NCBI GenBank assembly: GCA_036375895.1
Contig: DASVBJ010000185.1
Coordinates: 1-6,210, forward strand
DNA from: DASVBJ01 sp036375895
GTDB taxonomy: Bacteria; Actinomycetota; Actinomycetes; JACCUZ01
Reading direction: 5' to 3'
Length of the DNA: 6,210 bases
In this document: in pieces, positions 1-5,970 of the stretch
Position numbering within the stretch: position 1 is the stretch's first letter
How the letters are laid out: every line of letters starts with the position of its first letter
Notes under the pieces: generated by a model
Told to the model about the DNA's origin: nothing
What the model saw: the letters and a program-made list of their open reading frames with translations, nothing else
The model's database searches: none
Made by a program: the position numbers and the translations under genes

Positions 1-791
1 GCGTCGCGGCGCAGGTGGTCGCGGAAGGCGAGCATCCGGTCGATCTCGTCGGACCCCGCGGCGAAGACGTGCAGGTTGACGACCGGGTCGGCGTGCTTGA
101 GCAGGCGGTGCTCGTGCCACTCCGGCTCGCGGATGTGCAGCCGGTAGCCCAGGGCCTCCAGCGCCGGGACGTACGCCGCCTCGTCGACCGGGTCGGGCAC
201 CCCCAGCACCAGGTCGAGGACCGGCTTGGCGGGCAGTCCCGGCACCGATGTGGATCCGGCGTGCTCGACGACGAGCGCGGTCGCCCCGAGGGCGTCCCGG
301 ATGCCGCGTACGAGGTCGGTGGCCGTCGTGGCCCAGCTCGGGTCCGGCTCGGCCAGCTCGACCTGGCCGTCGAGCCGAGGGCGGTCGGCCAGGTAGACGT
401 CGTTGGAGTAGACCGTGAGCTGCTGCCCGTCGGGGCCCTCGAGGCGGGCATTGAGCGAGCCCCACGGGGTGCGCACGGGCGGTGCGACGAGGCGGGCTCC
501 CGCCGAGACGAGGCGGTCCGTCGCCGCCGCCGCGTCCTCGACCTCGAAGGCGAGCCGGACCGGCCCGGCGACCCGGTGGCCGACCTCGAGGCCGTCGATC
601 GCCTCGGCGTGGGCGTCGTCGGCCAGCTCGAGGGTGGCCCGGCCGGCGTGCAGCAGCGTCGCCCGGCCGCCGTTGTCGTCGGCGAACGTCGCCTCCTCGC
701 GCAGGCCCAGGACGTCGCGGTAGAAGCGCAGGGCCGCCTGGTAGTCGGGTGCGGTGACGACGAGCCGCAGCTCACGGGTTCCCTCCGGCAC
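1..791 (-). CDS. VOC domain - GrpB (UPF0157) domain fusion protein, C-terminus cut by window edge
   Basis: The frame reads uninterrupted from a GTG at 791 to the window edge: 263 complete codons plus two bases, no stop, so the C-terminus lies outside. Residues about 5-129 form a vicinal-oxygen-chelate domain, with the usual first helix (YQAALRFYRDVLGL) and a closing strand (GPDGQQLTVYS). After a linker of about 13 residues, residues about 143 onward match the GrpB/UPF0157 family: VELAEPDPSW, then the hallmark HAGSTSVPGLPAKPVLDL near residues 177-194, which is the nucleotidyltransferase-fold G-S...D signature. GrpB domains are usually about 170 residues, so some 45-50 may be missing. GrpB is known fused to dephospho-CoA kinase in mycobacterial CoaE; its activity is poorly defined. 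I see no clear metal-binding triad in the VOC half. The GTG is chosen because the VOC fold starts right after it and a TANNNT box ends 7 bases before it. There is no Shine-Dalgarno. Substrate unknown; the domain calls are firm. Confidence 0.85.
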   Translation of the reverse strand, partial: MPEGTRELRLVVTAPDYQAALRFYRDVLGLREEATFADDNGGRATLLHAGRATLELADDAHAEAIDGLEVGHRVAGPVRLAFEVEDAAAATDRLVSAGARLVAPPVRTPWGSLNARLEGPDGQQLTVYSNDVYLADRPRLDGQVELAEPDPSWATTATDLVRGIRDALGATALVVEHAGSTSVPGLPAKPVLDLVLGVPDPVDEAAYVPALEALGYRLHIREPEWHEHRLLKHADPVVNLHVFAAGSDEIDRMLAFRDHLRRD

Positions 792-798
792 GGTGGCC

Positions 799-804
799 AG
801 GCTA
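799..804 (-). promoter_or_regulatory. -10 element for leaderless transcription of the VOC-GrpB gene
   Basis: On the minus strand the hexamer TAGCCT fits the actinobacterial TANNNT -10 consensus. Seven bases separate it from the GTG start at 791, so transcription would begin at or next to the start codon. No ribosome binding site is seen. I find no good -35, which is common for leaderless promoters. Inferred from spacing only. Confidence 0.45.
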
Positions 805-836
805 GACGGCTGGGTGTCGGCGCGGCCCGCGCCCGG

Positions 837-865
837 TGGACCCGACGCGTGTCACGGCAGACAAT
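837..865 (+). promoter_or_regulatory. Candidate promoter of the stand-alone VOC gene
   Basis: TGGACC (837-842) and GACAAT (860-865) each match the -35/-10 consensus at 4 of 6 positions and are 17 bases apart. The predicted start, near 872, falls on the perfect 10-base palindrome GATCCGGATC (872-881). That palindrome could be an operator or could be chance in GC-rich DNA. The region is shared with the divergent VOC-GrpB gene. Weak sequence-only call. Confidence 0.3.
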
Positions 866-942
866 CGATGGGATCCGGATCGGGGCGCCCCCGGCGACCC
901 AGAGGCATCGCGGGTTCGGCCTGCCGCGGAAGGGAGCAGGGG

Positions 943-1308
943 ATGGGACAGCCGATAGTCCACTTCGAGATCATCGGGATCGACGGTGCAAGGCTGCAGC
1001 GGTACTACTCCCAGCTGTTCGGCTGGGAGATCGACGCGAACAACCCGATGGGCTACGGCGTGGTGCCGAAGTACACCACCGCCGACGGGACCGGGGTCGG
1101 CGGCGGCGTCGGGCCCGGGCCTGCAGGGTACGGCGGGCACGTCACGTTCTACGTCGAGGTGCCCGACGTGGACGCCGGCCTGGCGCAGGCCGAGAGCCTC
1201 GGCGGGAAGCGGGTGATGGGCCCTGACACGGTCATGGAGGGCGTCGAGATCGGCCAGTTCCTCGACCCGGAGGGCCACCTGATCGGGCTGATCAAGGCCG
1301 CGCCCTAG
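943..1308 (+). CDS. Small VOC family (glyoxalase-like) protein
   Basis: A 121-residue protein, the normal length for a single two-module VOC protein of the COG3324 type (called lactoylglutathione-lyase-related without proof of that activity). Module one covers residues about 4-60: strand IVHFEIIGID, helix ARLQRYYSQLFGW, then glycine-rich strands. Module two covers about 66-118: HVTFYVEVPDVD, helix, then VEIGQFLDPEGHLIGLIK. The LFGW and DPEGHLIGL signatures are typical. His7, His66 and Glu110 are possible metal or substrate ligands by position only. The frame is open upstream to 754, but ATG 943 is chosen because AGGGAG (931-936) lies 6 bases before it and the VOC fold begins there. It is a cytosolic protein that probably acts as a dimer. 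Substrate unknown. Its divergent neighbour also carries a VOC domain, but the two sequences look only distantly alike. Confidence 0.9.
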   Translation: MGQPIVHFEIIGIDGARLQRYYSQLFGWEIDANNPMGYGVVPKYTTADGTGVGGGVGPGPAGYGGHVTFYVEVPDVDAGLAQAESLGGKRVMGPDTVMEGVEIGQFLDPEGHLIGLIKAAP

Positions 1309-1340
1309 CCGTTCGAGGCAGCCTGCGCGGACAGCTGCCA

Positions 1341-1358
1341 CGGACCCTTCCGGGTCCG
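1341..1358 (+). terminator. Hairpin after the VOC gene, possible terminator
   Basis: A perfect 7-bp GC-rich stem (CGGACCC / GGGTCCG) closes a TTCC loop and begins 33 bases after the VOC stop codon. No U-run follows, so classical intrinsic termination is uncertain. U-poor hairpins are often found at gene ends in actinobacteria. Confidence 0.4.
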
Positions 1359-1452
1359 GGCCGCAGGCGTCGGGCTCCGGGGCGACCTCTACGGTTGGAC
1401 CCGGCGCCGTCAGGTGACGCACGTCCCGGTCGACCCCTGGAGCCCCGACACG

Positions 1453-3378
1453 ATGACCCACACCGGCTGGCCGGCCGCTGCGGGGCTGATGGTGCTCGCG
1501 CTGCTCTGGCTCTGGCTGCCGGGCGGCAGCGTCATCCGGGTCCTCGGGCTGCGTGGGCTGGCCTGGTGGGGCCTGGCGCCCGCCGCCTCGGTCGGGGTGC
1601 TCGGGGCGGGTGCGGTCGTGACCGGGGCGGTCGGGCGGGACTGGGGGCCGCTCTCGGCCCTGCAGTCCACGGCGCTGGTCCTCGCGGTCGCGGTGCTGTT
1701 GCGGCGCCACGGGGTCTACGTCCGCGACGACGCCGGCCGCACGTGGTACCGGAGCCGCGGCCGTGGGGTCCTGCTGACGGCAGCCACCGCGGTCAGCGCG
1801 TTCGCGGTGCTCGCGCCCGTCGTCCGTGGCATGCCGTCCGCCGACGCCGTCCTGCAGCGGTGGGACTCCGTCTTCCACCTCAACGCGCTGCGCCTCATCG
1901 AGGAGAAGGGGTCCGGCTCGACGCTCGTCGTCGGAGCGGTGTCGAGCGGCGCGGACCAACCGCGGTTCTACCCTGCCGGCTGGCACGACCTGGCCGCGCT
2001 CCTGCCCGGCTCGTCGCTCACCGCCGCCCTCAACGTCACCTCCGCGGCCACCACCGTGCTGCCGTGGGTGCTCGGCTGCGCACTGCTCGCCACTCGCATC
2101 TGGCGGGACACGCCGTTCGTCGCGCCGGTGGCGGCGCTGGCGGCCGCGTGCACCACCGCCGTGCCGTCCACCATCTGGGTCGGGTTCGCGCACCTGCCCA
2201 ACGCGCTCGGCCTGGCCCTGCTCCCGGCCGTGCTCGCGCTGGTGGTCGACGTGGCCGGCAGTGCCCGGGACCGGCGTGCGCTCGCCGTGGTGCTGCTGAT
2301 CTGCGTGGCCGGGCTGTCCCTCGCGCACCCCAACGCGACCCTCGCGCTTGGCGTGCTCGTCACACCGCTTCTGTTCGGTCGACTCCTCGGCTCCAGCCGT
2401 CGCAGCTGGCAGGAGGGGCGGCGGTCGCACGCGTGGGTGACCCCGGCGGTGGTCATGCTGGTGGGCGCCGCCGCGGTGGTGGCCGTGCTGGTCAGCCCCG
2501 TCGGCCACATGGTCGCCGGCTACGTGCACGGCGGCCGCAGCTCGACCACCGATGCCCTCCGGACGACGGTCTACGGGACGCTGCCCTCGTGGCCGCTCTA
2601 CGCCAACGCCGTCGTCTCGGTCGGCGCGCTGGTGGGCGCCGTCCTGCTCGCGGTGACGCGGCGACGGCTCTGGCCGGGGGTGGCGTACGCCCTCGTCGTC
2701 CTGCTCTACCTCGACGCGGCGGCCGCCTGGCCGGTCGGCGCCTCGGCGCTCTGGTACCGCAGCGCGGTCCGCCTCGGCGCCCTCACCAGCGTGCTGGCGG
2801 TGCCCCTCGCGGCGGGCGCGGCGGTGACCCTGGTCGACCTGCCCGGCCGGCTGCTGCGCGTCCCCGCCCGGGTGACCGGGGCGATCGCGCTGACCGCGGT
2901 CCTCGGCTTCACGCTGGTGCTCACCGCGCGGACGGCCGACTACCGCACGGAGCGCACTCGGGACGTCTACCAGCCCGCGGTGGACGACCAGCCGCGCTTC
3001 CTCGACGCGGGGGAGAGCGCGATGCTCGGGCGTCTCCCGCGCGAGCTCGACCGGCGCGGCGCGGTGCTCGGCAACCCGTTCAGCGGGGCGCCGCTGCTGT
3101 ACGGCGTGTTCGGTCAGCCGGTCACGTTCCGCGTCGCCTCCGGCTCCTCGACCGAGGACCAGCGGTACCTCGTGGCGCACCTGGGCGCACTGAGGACCGA
3201 CCCCAGGGTCTGCGCCACCCTCCACCGGCTCGGCATCCGGTACCTCTACCAGGACCAGCGCCCCTACCAGCGTTCGGCCGGCGACCGGCTCGACCACGTC
3301 GTCGTACCCGGCGCCGTGACCGTCGACTCGGGTGGCACCGCGCGGGTGCTGGAGCTGCCGGCATGCTCCGGCCGCTGA
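1453..3378 (+). CDS. Polytopic membrane protein, DUF6541-like / GT-C glycosyltransferase-like
   Basis: With ATG 1453 the protein has 641 residues: roughly 11-13 hydrophobic helices up to about residue 492, then a soluble C-terminal domain of about 150 residues. The first large loop carries LQRWDSVFHLNALR (about 134-147), followed by FYPAGWHDLAAL (172-183). Later come HLPNALGLAL (about 247-256), HPNATLALG (292-300) and LWYRSAVRL (433-441). This pattern recalls the actinobacterial DUF6541 family. A helix followed by a conserved acidic residue in the first outer loop resembles GT-C enzymes, which use polyprenyl-phosphate sugars, so cell-envelope glycosylation is an inference, not a demonstrated role. 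The C-terminal part (VLGNPFSGAPLLYGVFG, LHRLGIRYLYQD) is probably extracytoplasmic. An in-frame GTG at 1414 would add 13 residues. ATG 1453 is preferred because GGAG (1439-1442) precedes it by 10 bases, a slightly long spacing. No glycan genes adjoin it. Confidence 0.8.
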   Translation: MTHTGWPAAAGLMVLALLWLWLPGGSVIRVLGLRGLAWWGLAPAASVGVLGAGAVVTGAVGRDWGPLSALQSTALVLAVAVLLRRHGVYVRDDAGRTWYRSRGRGVLLTAATAVSAFAVLAPVVRGMPSADAVLQRWDSVFHLNALRLIEEKGSGSTLVVGAVSSGADQPRFYPAGWHDLAALLPGSSLTAALNVTSAATTVLPWVLGCALLATRIWRDTPFVAPVAALAAACTTAVPSTIWVGFAHLPNALGLALLPAVLALVVDVAGSARDRRALAVVLLICVAGLSLAHPNATLALGVLVTPLLFGRLLGSSRRSWQEGRRSHAWVTPAVVMLVGAAAVVAVLVSPVGHMVAGYVHGGRSSTTDALRTTVYGTLPSWPLYANAVVSVGALVGAVLLAVTRRRLWPGVAYALVVLLYLDAAAAWPVGASALWYRSAVRLGALTSVLAVPLAAGAAVTLVDLPGRLLRVPARVTGAIALTAVLGFTLVLTARTADYRTERTRDVYQPAVDDQPRFLDAGESAMLGRLPRELDRRGAVLGNPFSGAPLLYGVFGQPVTFRVASGSSTEDQRYLVAHLGALRTDPRVCATLHRLGIRYLYQDQRPYQRSAGDRLDHVVVPGAVTVDSGGTARVLELPACSGR

Positions 3379-3414
3379 GCCGCCGGACCGCATAGTCGAT
3401 CTTGTTCTGGGCAC

Positions 3415-3442
3415 TCTGACGGTCGGGGGTCGTGCCTAGGAT
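3415..3442 (+). promoter_or_regulatory. Housekeeping-type promoter of the sigma factor gene
   Basis: TCTGAC (3415-3420) and TAGGAT (3437-3442) are separated by 16 bases and resemble the main-sigma consensus (TTGACA / TANNNT) of actinobacteria. The predicted start, near 3449-3450, leaves a leader of about 48 bases with a ribosome binding site. Its position excludes the upstream in-frame GTG 3432 and ATG 3441 as starts for this transcript. The -35 is not an ECF-type AAC box, so the gene does not obviously autoregulate from this site. Confidence 0.6.
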
Positions 3443-3481
3443 GGCCACCGAGCGCGCATCGACGCGCGTGGCACGGAGGGC

Positions 3482-3489
3482 GGAGAGGG
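3482..3489 (+). promoter_or_regulatory. Ribosome binding site deciding the sigma factor start
   Basis: GGAGAGGG lies 8 bases before ATG 3498. The frame is open further upstream, so this site, together with the promoter, supports the shorter 336-residue protein. Confidence 0.7.
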
Positions 3490-3497
3490 CGATCAAG

Positions 3498-4508
3498 ATG
3501 ACCGAGCTCGTGGCAGCGGACGGCACGGCCCTCGGCCCGGCGTCCTCGGTGTCGGCAGACCTGGAGTCCCGGTTGGAGCAGCACCGGGTCGAGCTGAGCG
3601 GCTACTGCTACCGCATGCTCGGCTCGGCGTTCGAGGCAGAGGACGCCGTGCAGGAGGCGTTCGTGCGCGCCTGGCGCGGCTTCGATCGCTTCGAGGGCCG
3701 GGCGTCGCTGCGCTCCTGGCTCTACCGCATCGCGACCAACGTGTGCTTCGACATGCTCGACGGCCGGCAGCGTCGGGCCCTGCCGATGGACCTCGGGCCC
3801 GCGAGGACGGCCGACTCGCCGCTCGACGCCGGGCTTCCGGAGCCGGCCTGGCTGCAGCCGGTCCCGGACGGCCGCGTCCTCCCGGCGGACTCCGACCCGG
3901 CCGAGCAGGCGGTGCTGCGTGAGTCGATCCGGCTCGCCTTCGTGGCGGCCCTCCAGCACCTCCCGCCGCGGCAGCGCGCCGTCCTGATCCTGCGTGAGGT
4001 GCTGCAGTGGAAGGCGGCCGAGGTGGCCGGGCTGCTCGACACGAGCGTCGCCTCCGTCAACAGCGCGCTCCAGCGGGCCCGTGCGACCCTCGCGGCCAGC
4101 GAGGTCACCGCGGCCGGCCCGCCGACGGAGCTGGACGAGGAGCAGCGCGACCTGCTCGCCCGCTACGTCGACGCCTTCGAGCGCTACGACATGGATGCGC
4201 TCACCGCGCTGCTGCACGAGGACGCCTCCTGGTCCATGCCGCCGTACGAGCTGTGGCTGCAGAGCCACGCCGACATCCGGGCCTGGTGCCTCGGCCCGGG
4301 TGCTGGCTGCCGGGGCTCGCGCCTGGTCCCGACCGTGGCGAACGGCGCCCCCGCGTTCGGGCAGTACAAGCCCGGTCCCGAGCCCGGCACGCTCGTGCCG
4401 TGGTCGCTCCAGGTCCTGAACGTTTCCGACGGCGGCCTGGCCGGCATCACGTTCTTCCTGGACACGGCCACGTTGTTCCCGCTCTTCGGCCTCCCGCCGC
4501 ACCTGTAG
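3498..4508 (+). CDS. ECF-type sigma-70 factor with SnoaL-like C-terminal domain (SigG / TIGR02960-like)
   Basis: A 336-residue sigma factor, far longer than a plain ECF sigma (about 180-200). Region 2 spans residues about 26-95, with DAVQEAFVRAW (49-59) and the -10-binding/core segment RSWLYRIATNVCFDML (72-87). A linker of about 45 residues follows. Region 4 spans about 140-200: LPPRQRAVLILREVL, then a helix-turn-helix ending in SVASVNSALQRARATL (183-198). Residues about 215-325 form a SnoaL/NTF2-like domain starting LLARYVDAFERYDMDALTALLHEDASWSMPPY. In related groups (ECF41, ECF42, ECF56/SigG-like) such extensions modulate sigma activity and contact the core sigma regions, replacing a separate anti-sigma factor. 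No anti-sigma gene is adjacent: the preceding gene is a DUF6541-like membrane protein and the following one is convergent. The NPDKL motif expected of ECF41 is absent, favouring the SigG-like group. Target promoters and signal are unknown. Confidence 0.88.
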   Translation: MTELVAADGTALGPASSVSADLESRLEQHRVELSGYCYRMLGSAFEAEDAVQEAFVRAWRGFDRFEGRASLRSWLYRIATNVCFDMLDGRQRRALPMDLGPARTADSPLDAGLPEPAWLQPVPDGRVLPADSDPAEQAVLRESIRLAFVAALQHLPPRQRAVLILREVLQWKAAEVAGLLDTSVASVNSALQRARATLAASEVTAAGPPTELDEEQRDLLARYVDAFERYDMDALTALLHEDASWSMPPYELWLQSHADIRAWCLGPGAGCRGSRLVPTVANGAPAFGQYKPGPEPGTLVPWSLQVLNVSDGGLAGITFFLDTATLFPLFGLPPHL

Positions 4509-4512
4509 TCCG

Positions 4513-4545
4513 GACGCGCCGCGGAGTGCTGGCCGCCGCGACGTC
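4513..4545. terminator. Imperfect hairpin between convergent genes, possible bidirectional terminator
   Basis: Within the 65-base gap between the sigma gene and tnaA, GACG...CGCGG can pair with CCGCG...CGTC. This gives 9 base pairs with a 3/1 internal loop and an 11-base apical loop. No U-run is seen on either side. Location between two convergent stop codons is the main support. Confidence 0.25.
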
Positions 4546-4573
4546 GTCGGTCGTCGTGCTGCGACTGCCGTCG

Positions 4574-5950
4574 TCAGCGCCCCAGCGGCTCGAACCGCGC
4601 GGTGAAGTGCCGCAGCGACGGCGGCTCGTCGACGATCCGGTACCCCGGCAGGTCACCCGCTTTCGCGGCGACCTGCTCGCAGACCTCGATGACGTAGTCG
4701 ATGTGGCTCTGCGTGTAGGTACGGCGGGGGATGGCGAGCCGGACCAGGTCCATCGCCGCCGGCGTCTCGCTGCCGTCAGGGTGGCGGCCGAACATCACCG
4801 TGCCGATCTCGCAGCCGCGCACCCCGCCGAGCTCGTACAGCGCGACGGCCAGGGACTGCCCGGGATAGGACAGCGGCGGCAGGTGCGGGAGCAGCGCCCG
4901 CGCGTCGAGGTACACCGCGTGCCCGCCGACCGGCTGCACGACGGGGATGCCGAGACGGACCAGTGCCTCCCCGAGGTACGCCGTGGAGCGGATGCGGTAG
5001 CGCAGGTAGTCGTGGTCGACGGCTTCGTGCAGTCCCTGCGCGAGCGCCTCCAGGTCACGCCCGGCCAGCCCGCCGTACGTCGGGAACCCCTCGGTGAGGA
5101 TCAGCAGCGTCCGGCACTGGGCGGCGAGCTCCTCGTCGTTCATCGCGAGCCAGCCCCCGATGTTGCCGAGCGGGTCCTTCTTGGCGCTCATCGTCATGCC
5201 GTCGGCCAGCGAGGCCATCTCGCGCACGATGTCGCGGACCTGCCGGTCGCCCTGCCCTTCCTCACGCTCGCGGATGAACCACGCGTTCTCGGCGAACCGG
5301 CAGGCGTCGAGGAAGAGCGGCTTGCCGTAGCGGTCGCACACCTCGCGCACGCCACGCAGGTTGGCCAGGGAGACCGGCTGGCCGCCCCCGGAGTTGTTGG
5401 TGACGGTGACCATGACCAGCGGCACCTGGTCGGCCTGCTCGGCGAGCAACGCGTCGAGGGCGGCGAGGTCCATGTCTCCCTTGAACGGGTGCCAGCGCTG
5501 CGGGTCGCGCCCCTGCTCGATGACCAGGTCGACGGCCGCGGCGCCGGTGTACTCGACGTTCGCGCGGGTGGTGTCGAAGTGCGTGTTGTTCGGCACCACC
5601 TTGCCCGGGCCGCCGACCGCAGTGAAGAGGATCTTCTCGGCGGCCCGGCCCTGGTGGGTGGGGATGACGTGCTCGAAGGGGAACAGGTCCTGCACGCTCT
5701 CGAGGAAGCGGAACCACGACGGCGAGCCGGCGTACGACTCGTCGCCGCGCTGGATCCCGGCCCACTGCTCGGCCGACATGGAGCCGGTGCCGGAGTCGGT
5801 GAGCAGGTCGATGAGCACGTCCTGGGACCGCAGGTTGAACAGGTTGAAGCCCGCGGCTCGGATCGCGTCTGCGCGCTCCTGCGGTGTCGTCATCCGCAGC
5901 GGCTCGACCGAGTGGATGCGGAACGGCTCGATGATCGTCCGGAAGGCCAT
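4574..5950 (-). CDS. tnaA: Tryptophanase (tryptophan indole-lyase)
   Basis: A 458-residue PLP enzyme of the beta-eliminating lyase family, which splits L-tryptophan into indole, pyruvate and ammonia in the cytosol, usually as a tetramer. It aligns end to end with known members from EPFRIHSVEPL to SLRHFTARFEPL, so it is full length. Visible features: LTDSGTG (50-56), ESYAGS (71-76, catalytic-site Tyr73), PTHQGR (97-102, phosphate binding), TNNSGGGQPVSLANL (184-198), LDACRFAENAWF (214-225, with Asp215 and Arg218 contacting PLP), MSAKKD (254-259, PLP lysine probably Lys258) and VRLAIPR (403-409, Arg404 binding the substrate carboxylate). Three positions separate tryptophanase from tyrosine phenol-lyase (TPL). 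Here they are Asp126 (TPL Thr124), Ile382 (TPL Arg381) and His448 (TPL Phe448), all tryptophanase-like. Several stretches nevertheless read closer to TPL. ATG 5950 has no Shine-Dalgarno but sits 6 bases after a TANNNT box. No tryptophan permease gene is in view. Confidence 0.93.
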   Translation of the reverse strand: MAFRTIIEPFRIHSVEPLRMTTPQERADAIRAAGFNLFNLRSQDVLIDLLTDSGTGSMSAEQWAGIQRGDESYAGSPSWFRFLESVQDLFPFEHVIPTHQGRAAEKILFTAVGGPGKVVPNNTHFDTTRANVEYTGAAAVDLVIEQGRDPQRWHPFKGDMDLAALDALLAEQADQVPLVMVTVTNNSGGGQPVSLANLRGVREVCDRYGKPLFLDACRFAENAWFIREREEGQGDRQVRDIVREMASLADGMTMSAKKDPLGNIGGWLAMNDEELAAQCRTLLILTEGFPTYGGLAGRDLEALAQGLHEAVDHDYLRYRIRSTAYLGEALVRLGIPVVQPVGGHAVYLDARALLPHLPPLSYPGQSLAVALYELGGVRGCEIGTVMFGRHPDGSETPAAMDLVRLAIPRRTYTQSHIDYVIEVCEQVAAKAGDLPGYRIVDEPPSLRHFTARFEPLGR

Positions 5951-5956
5951 GCCCGG

Positions 5957-5962
5957 AGGCTA
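5957..5962 (-). promoter_or_regulatory. -10 element for leaderless transcription of tnaA
   Basis: On the minus strand TAGCCT ends 6 bases before ATG 5950, the spacing expected when transcription starts on the start codon. It lies in the 20-base gap after the upstream gene's stop. The same hexamer precedes the VOC-GrpB gene. No convincing -35 is seen; GTGAGC at roughly the right distance matches at only 3 of 6 positions. Read-through from the upstream gene could also express tnaA. Confidence 0.45.
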
Positions 5963-5970
5963 CGCGCTGC

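Noticed and set aside
15..1226. A 403-codon plus-strand frame over the VOC-GrpB gene and the VOC gene
   Set aside because: It is opposite a well-supported VOC-GrpB frame and then out of frame with the VOC gene; the composition is typical of a shadow.
1390..1395. TACGGT as a -10 element for the membrane-protein gene
   Set aside because: It fits TANNNT, but there is no acceptable -35 and the spacing to GTG 1414 does not suit leaderless initiation, so it was not listed as a feature.
3369..3385. Short inverted repeat CCGGC...GCCGG over the stop codon of the membrane-protein gene
   Set aside because: Only 5 base pairs in very GC-rich DNA, with no U-run; expected by chance.
1395..3395. A 666-codon plus-strand frame overlapping the membrane protein in another frame
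   Set aside because: It is an arginine- and alanine-rich shadow. The 1453-3378 frame shows helices and family motifs and this one shows none.
802..3414. An 870-codon minus-strand open frame antisense to the VOC and membrane-protein genes
   Set aside because: The translation is rich in Arg, Gly, His and Pro with no domain or hydrophobic pattern, and it spans gene boundaries. It mirrors the GC-rich third positions of the real plus-strand genes.
3432..3497. Upstream GTG 3432 or ATG 3441 as the start of the sigma factor
   Set aside because: Both overlap or directly adjoin the TAGGAT -10 box (3437-3442), so they would not be on the transcript. ATG 3498 has a strong ribosome binding site.
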